This document shows positions 42,901 through 45,262 of a stretch of DNA of 45,262 nt, one piece after another. Location of the stretch: contig JADBJK010000064.1 of assembly GCA_014874485.1 (NCBI GenBank), positions 1-45,262 of the forward strand, in the 5' to 3' direction. The stretch's first letter is position 1; every line of letters begins with the position of its first letter. The notes under the pieces are model-generated. The model saw only the letters and a program-made list of their open reading frames with translations. It was not told where the DNA came from and made no database searches. This DNA is from Chloroflexota bacterium. GTDB taxonomy: Bacteria; Chloroflexota; Anaerolineae; DTLA01. The translations under genes and the position numbers were made by a program.

Positions 42901-44481
42901 GTCTGGAACGTGGGCGACCTGCCTGCGGGCGAATCGCGCTCTATCATGGTGGCGGTGAGTTTCAACTCGCTGTGGGATACGGTACCCGCCGGGACGGTTA
43001 CCCGCCTGCGTGCCAGGGTTACGGCGGAGTCCTGCAACGGGCCGGTGAACATCGGTGTGGAGGACACGGTTACCGCCACGAGGCCGCCTGAGCCGCCGGA
43101 TGCCTATGAGGTGGACAACACCAGCGGCCAGGCCAAGTTCATCTCCGTGGACGGGACGCCGCAACTGCACAGTTTCCACGACGCGCCGGACGTGGACTGG
43201 ATCAAGTTCACGGCGACGGCAGGCAACGAGTACGTCATCACGACCTTTGACCTATCGCGGCTGGTGGACACGATCATAGAGTTGTACGGGCCTGATATGA
43301 CGCTGCTGGCTACGAACGACGACTTTGGCGGCGGCAAAGGCTCGCGGATTGCCTGGGTCGCCGAGACGTCGGGCACGTACTACGTAAAGATTCGGCCCAA
43401 GTATCCGGAACTGTGCGGGTGCGAGAACCGGTATAAGGTCAAGGTTGAGGAGTTCAAGCAGCAGTTGGAGTGCCCGTGCCCGGACTGGGTCGTGTTCCAT
43501 AGCGACCGCGACGGCAACTGGGAACTGTACCGTCTGGACGTTCCCGGCGGCACGCTGACGCGGCTGACGGATCATCCCGCCTTGGACATGGGCCCGACTC
43601 GCTCCTCTATGGCGGACTGGATCGCTTTCCAGACGAACCGCAACGGCCTGTGGGACATCTACAAGGTGGACGCGCTCGGGGAGAACCTGACGCAACTCAC
43701 GGCCAACGCGGGGAACAATCTGGATCCGATGTGGTCCACGCCGTGCGGGAGCGACTACATCGCCTTCCAGTCGGACCGCGACGGCAACTGGGAAATCTAC
43801 ATCATGGACGGCAACGGGAACGGGCAGATGCGCCTGACGGACAATGCGGCGCCGGATGAGGATCCGTTCTGGTCGCCCGATGGCATGTACATCACGTTCC
43901 AGTCGCGGCGCAACGGCAACTGGGACATCTACGTGGTGGATGTAACCGGCACGGACCTGATCCAGTTGACCGATGATCCCGCGGACGATGTGGATCCGGT
44001 GTGGTCGCCGGACGGGCAGTACATCGCCTTCCGCTCCAACCGCGAGGGGACGTGGAACACCTACGTGATGCCGGCCGCTGGCGGCGAGGCTGTCAAGGTC
44101 AGCGGTGCGGGCAACAACCTGAACGCCGTCTGGTCGCCCGACAGCCAGTGGCTCGCGTACCAGTCGGACCGCGATGGGCAGAGCGAAATCTACGCCGTGA
44201 ACGTGATCACCATGCTGGAGACGCGGGTTACGGACAACGCGGCGGCGGACGAAGCGCCCACCTGGTCCTGCGACAGCCAGCACATCGTGTTCCATACGGA
44301 TCGCGATGGCAACTGGGAACTGTACATGACCGACATCCTGGACACGAGCGCGCTGGTGCGGCTGACCGATGAGCCGCGCATAGACGCCTACCCGATGTGG
44401 AACCCGCCGTCGGAAGACGGGAGCCGCATGGGCGTCGGGCGGCTGTACAGGAACCGCGTGCACCTTCCCATCGGGCACTAG
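36949..44481 (+). CDS. Giant secreted surface protein: thioester domain, Ig-like repeats, PPC, TolB-like propeller
   Basis: 2510 residues. An N-terminal signal/membrane segment (GVLLFVVLAAIAAITVPIAL) is followed by a Cys-Gln thioester domain: VYCID (Cys73) and VQLAIWYF (Gln126), the two motifs of adhesins that bond covalently to host or surface targets. Next come a Big_1-like domain (about 165-245), two Ig-like repeats, an SdrD/Cna-B-like domain (VSGHKYDADTMEPIAGWNIY), then thirteen Ig-like repeats of 83 residues, twelve in a near-uniform array. Then PKD-like domains (YEWDLDNDGQYDDF), a PPC domain (DAYEVDNTSGQAKFISVDGT) and seven TolB/WD-type repeats (FQSDRDGNWEIYIMD, WSPDG). No LPXTG or clear anchor is seen at the C-terminus. 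The start has AGGAGGAG. It is a likely adhesin or matrix protein. Confidence 0.9.
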   Translation: MVSKKRHISRGVLLFVVLAAIAAITVPIALRASTASPTGTKTGQSLYVDCLGGNYWTGTFNALIDGAASEVYCIDTNHSICYNQTYQQGPNLVDGRVVWILNNFYPTVPGQPSDLSTSKDRASAVQLAIWYFTDGCSFPDTGNGTIKGEAWDIIEAAQNQSVPHTPTTLTLTPTSATNYLPQATTHTITAELKDESGGLMDGYVVTFTVKRDGATIDGGSATTGSAGTGKASFTYTNPGGSGQDTITAEVSYTIPAGLNWFREGCQRLIMAKQTPGKVTAQATKNWWDRSSLVFIDQGKDCEVVWATIKNDGSGDMLSSTQWKLYYSASGDPKSGTVAASGTLGPLASGQSTTITVPVSQAGNYIFWAAQVPGHPGTGVLWSQQIVFVICPPCNVEVTINGGELNCNVSSVLITANVTGGTAPFTYTWYKDGAVIPGASGSTYTATSAGTYKVKVVDQYGCEDMSNEGQVTSVPNPDVSVTPTSGTLTCTVRQLLLTASVTGGKSPFTYQWYKNGVAIAGATGSTYTVKSAGTYKVVVKDANNCTDASNLVEIGYDYGVQVSGHKYDADTMEPIAGWNIYIRKTVGGANLYSTTTDANGYYSFSGITECNQALWVVEEQRTGWQYVSYYYKEINLTCPPSGTVAGQGVEPDRLDPNCPPAQCSWTVDFKNRRVCPTVSVTPTSGELNCNVASVLLTANVTGGVGPFTYQWYKNGVAISGATSSTYLATSAGTYYVRVGDGPYCDVKSNDSVVTSVPDPDVSVTPTGGELNCNVSSVLLTASVSGGEGPFAYQWYKNGAAITGATSSTYSATSAGVYKVVVTDHNGCTDTSNEVTVTSVPDPDVSVTPTSGELNCNVSSVLLTASVSGGEGPFAYQWYKNGAAITGATSNTYSATSAGVYKVVVTDHNGCTDTSNEVTVTSVPDPDVSVTPTGGELNCNVSSVLLTASVSGGEGPFAYQWYKNGAAITGATSSTYSATSAGVYKVVVTDHNGCTDTSNEVTVTSVPDPDVSVTPTSGELNCNVSSVLLTASVSGGEGPFTYQWYKNGAAITGATSNTYSATSAGVYKVVVTDHNGCTDTSNEVTVTSVPDPDVSVTPTGGELNCNVSSVLLTASVSGGEGPFAYQWYKDGSALTGATSSTYSATSAGVYKVVVTDHNGCTDTSNEVTVTSVPDPDVSVTPTSGELNCNVSSVLLTASVSGGEGPFAYQWYKNGAAITGATSSTYSATSAGVYKVVVTDHNGCADTSNEVTVTSVPDPDVSVTPTGGELNCNVSSVLLTASVSGGEGPFTYQWYKNGAAITGATSNTYSATSAGVYKVVVTDHNGCADTSNEVTVTSVPDPDVSVTPTSGELNCNVSSVLLTASVSGGESPFTYQWYKDGVAITGATSSTYSATSAGVYKVVVTDHNGCTDTSNEVTVTSVPDPDVSVTPTSGELNCNVSSVLLTASVSGGEGPFAYQWYKNGAAITGATSSTYSATSAGVYKVVVTDHNGCADTSNEVTVTSVPDPDVSVTPTSGELNCNVSSVLLTASVSGGESPFTYQWYKDGVAITGATSSTYSATSAGVYKVVVTDHNGCTDTSNEVTVTSVPDPDVSVTPTSGELNCNVSSVLLTASVSGGEGPFAYQWYKNGAAITGATSNTYSATSAGVYKVVVTDHNGCTDTSNEVTVTSVPDPDVSVTPTGGELNCNVSSVLLTASVTGGEANFTYFWYKNGVLVATHGPTSLTTDTYLATAAATYHVVVADNNLCEDASQPVPVVYVPPPQIVLTKSVDQCEGTATFTATLVAGGEPPLYFAWDTDGDGVYNEFPRQTVITISGYGKSGVVAVRVFDNNNCMDQASTTYAINEELAVEAEIVSLPDCTGEACFTATASGGTAPYTYEWDLDNDGQYDDFTGQSPCRVFPDAGSYTVRVKVTDSSGCTAYDVLSFELHGCDGQLDIDFDADVDVCDLNATFFLTVTNTGTCGSFRDIVITIEAVEGAGYIADILPYVWNVGDLPAGESRSIMVAVSFNSLWDTVPAGTVTRLRARVTAESCNGPVNIGVEDTVTATRPPEPPDAYEVDNTSGQAKFISVDGTPQLHSFHDAPDVDWIKFTATAGNEYVITTFDLSRLVDTIIELYGPDMTLLATNDDFGGGKGSRIAWVAETSGTYYVKIRPKYPELCGCENRYKVKVEEFKQQLECPCPDWVVFHSDRDGNWELYRLDVPGGTLTRLTDHPALDMGPTRSSMADWIAFQTNRNGLWDIYKVDALGENLTQLTANAGNNLDPMWSTPCGSDYIAFQSDRDGNWEIYIMDGNGNGQMRLTDNAAPDEDPFWSPDGMYITFQSRRNGNWDIYVVDVTGTDLIQLTDDPADDVDPVWSPDGQYIAFRSNREGTWNTYVMPAAGGEAVKVSGAGNNLNAVWSPDSQWLAYQSDRDGQSEIYAVNVITMLETRVTDNAAADEAPTWSCDSQHIVFHTDRDGNWELYMTDILDTSALVRLTDEPRIDAYPMWNPPSEDGSRMGVGRLYRNRVHLPIGH
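39223..42040 (+). repeat. 249-bp tandem repeats inside the surface-protein gene
   Basis: Copies start at 39223 and every 249 bases to 41962 (twelve starts), each beginning GACGTGAGCGTAACGCCG. Each encodes 83 residues with Cys in LNCNVSS and NGC. Codon choice defines three variants: A (GTCTCCTCTGTGCTG), B (GTGAGTTCGGTGCTG) and C (GTGAGTTCGGTTCTC). The order is A B A B A B B C B C B and a diverged last unit, so a 498-bp higher-order repeat is visible. The array is prone to recombination and to assembly collapse. Confidence 0.92.
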
Positions 44482-44505
44482 CCCGCTCAGAACCTGGTTT
44501 CCCCC

Positions 44506-44538
44506 AACACGGGGCTCTGCGAAGGGCCCCGTGTTTTT
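44506..44538 (+). terminator. Intrinsic terminator of the surface-protein gene
   Basis: AACACGGGGC (44506-44515) pairs perfectly with GCCCCGTGTT (44526-44535) around a 10-base loop, followed by a T-run to 44538. It is 25 bases after the stop codon. From here to 44714 I see no gene; a weak TATAGT near 44651 may belong to a promoter of the next gene. Confidence 0.9.
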
Positions 44539-44714
44539 CTTTGCGGCAGACCCTTGCTCATCCAACGCGCGGCTCCGCAGGCTTCCCTCGCCAACGAGTA
44601 TGCGAAAACATGACACACATCATATCCCTAAATTTTGAAATGGGTTATTGTATAGTTGACTGGATCAGATGATGCGATTCAGAATTCGCTGGCATCACCA
44701 GAGGGAGTATCAAA

Positions 44715-45262
44715 ATGGCAAAGAAGAGTTACACTCACATCGCAGGTGTAGGACTGCTAGTCCTCGCTTTGCTGCTCCCGTTGGGCATCGCGAACGTCCC
44801 GCAGGTCGCGGAGGCTTCCGTGATCGCCTTCGGTGTCTCCGACACGAAGGTGATCTCGGCGAAGGCTCTGACCGGTTACGAATGCGACGATACCGAGTGG
44901 CACTTCGTGATCACGCAGGTGGCGGACGAGGCAAGCGCCCCCGCTTCCATTGAGGTGCGGTGGGCGGACGGTTCGGTTGAGGTCGTGCCCCTGTGGAAGT
45001 TCACTGGCGGCACCGCGCACTATGCGACGACCCTGCACCTGGACTCGCCGGTGGTGTCCGCGACGGCCACCATCTACGCGAGTTGGTCTGGGCAGTTCAA
45101 CCTGAGCCATGGGCCTTGCTTCCAGACGGCGACACCGACGGCCACGGCCACTGCCACGAACACGCCCACGGCGACACCGACGGCCACGGCCACTGCCACG
45201 AACACGCCCACGGCGACACCGACGGCCACGGCCACTGCCACGAACACGCCCACGGCGACACC
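44715..45262 (+). CDS. Secreted protein with Thr-Pro-rich repeats (runs off window)
   Basis: The open frame continues past the window end (182 codons seen). A signal peptide is clear: MAKKSYTHIAGVGLLVLALL followed by a probable cleavage after AEA. Residues about 35-135 form a small beta-rich domain I do not recognise (GYECDDTEWHFVITQVADEA; VEVVPLWKFTGGTAHYATTL) with cysteines in YECD and HGPC. From residue 139 it is a 14-residue repeat of Ala/Thr/Pro/Asn (ATPTATATATNTPT), the mucin-like stalk common in secreted Chloroflexota-type proteins. ATG 44715 has GGGAG upstream. It follows the giant surface protein and may also be cell-surface. Confidence 0.8.
   Translation, partial: MAKKSYTHIAGVGLLVLALLLPLGIANVPQVAEASVIAFGVSDTKVISAKALTGYECDDTEWHFVITQVADEASAPASIEVRWADGSVEVVPLWKFTGGTAHYATTLHLDSPVVSATATIYASWSGQFNLSHGPCFQTATPTATATATNTPTATPTATATATNTPTATPTATATATNTPTAT
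45129..45262 (+). repeat. 42-bp minisatellite, at least three copies
   Basis: Units at 45129-45170, 45171-45212 and 45213-45254 are identical and a fourth begins at 45255. The unit starts GCGACACCGACGGCCACGGC and encodes the 14-residue Thr/Ala/Pro repeat. The window ends inside the array. Confidence 0.93.

Overview
The window is GC-rich bacterial chromosome with compact operons, ATGA/GTGA gene overlaps and near-consensus sigma-70 promoters (TTGACA-17-TATAAT occurs exactly twice). The gene content suggests an anaerobic or facultative Chloroflexota-type (Anaerolineae-like) bacterium: a Wood-Ljungdahl-type methylene-THF reductase cluster, a bacterial queuosine-mannosyltransferase homologue, nickel-pincer cofactor genes, a secreted thioester/Ig/TolB surface protein and Thr-Pro-rich secreted linkers. 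This taxonomic guess is inference; no rRNA or tRNA gene was seen.

Layout. 1-5.0 kb (mostly minus): an SPFH/band-7 protein, a two-subunit CoA-transferase, an alpha/beta hydrolase and an FHA protein with a decayed GGDEF domain. 5.0-11 kb: a palindromic element, a HicBA toxin-antitoxin pair, an alkyltransferase-like protein followed by larE-larB-larC, and convergent mgtE. 11-13 kb (minus): an octanoyltransferase/lipoate-ligase, a DUF503 protein and two small membrane proteins. 13-25 kb (plus): the centrepiece, hdrA-mvhD-hdrA(GltD insertion)-mvhD(Sec)-metV-metF-hdrCB, preceded by a leader with a possible 13-codon peptide and attenuator. It encodes what looks like an electron-bifurcating MetFV-Hdr-Mvh methylene-tetrahydrofolate reductase complex.

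25-28 kb: a patatin, a block of intergenic repeats, then a small redox cassette: a membrane-anchored thioredoxin-like selenoprotein (UxxC), an FmdB zinc ribbon, a YuzD/DUF1462-like selenoprotein and a small membrane peptide that may also carry selenocysteine. In all, three strong in-frame UGA/Sec genes and one weaker candidate were found. In each strong case the reading frame continues past UGA into a conserved domain, a hairpin sits at bacterial-SECIS distance, and the read-through end abuts or overlaps the next start codon. Ordinary ORF calling would truncate all of them.

28-36.7 kb: a MerR-type regulator with a Cys-rich tail and a queuosine-tRNA mannosyltransferase-like enzyme (plus); then minus-strand ftsY, prfB (with its programmed +1 frameshift), a coiled-coil/zinc-ribbon protein and gyrA/parC with a degenerate GyrA box and a long Lys/Ala/Pro tail; and a pseudo-receiver protein. 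36.9-45.3 kb: a 2510-residue secreted protein (Cys-Gln thioester domain, about fifteen Ig-like repeats, PKD, PPC, seven TolB-like repeats), followed by a secreted protein that runs off the window inside a 42-bp minisatellite. Four intergenic regions (about 6.1, 11.1, 26.3 and 36.1 kb) share the same modular palindromic repeats.
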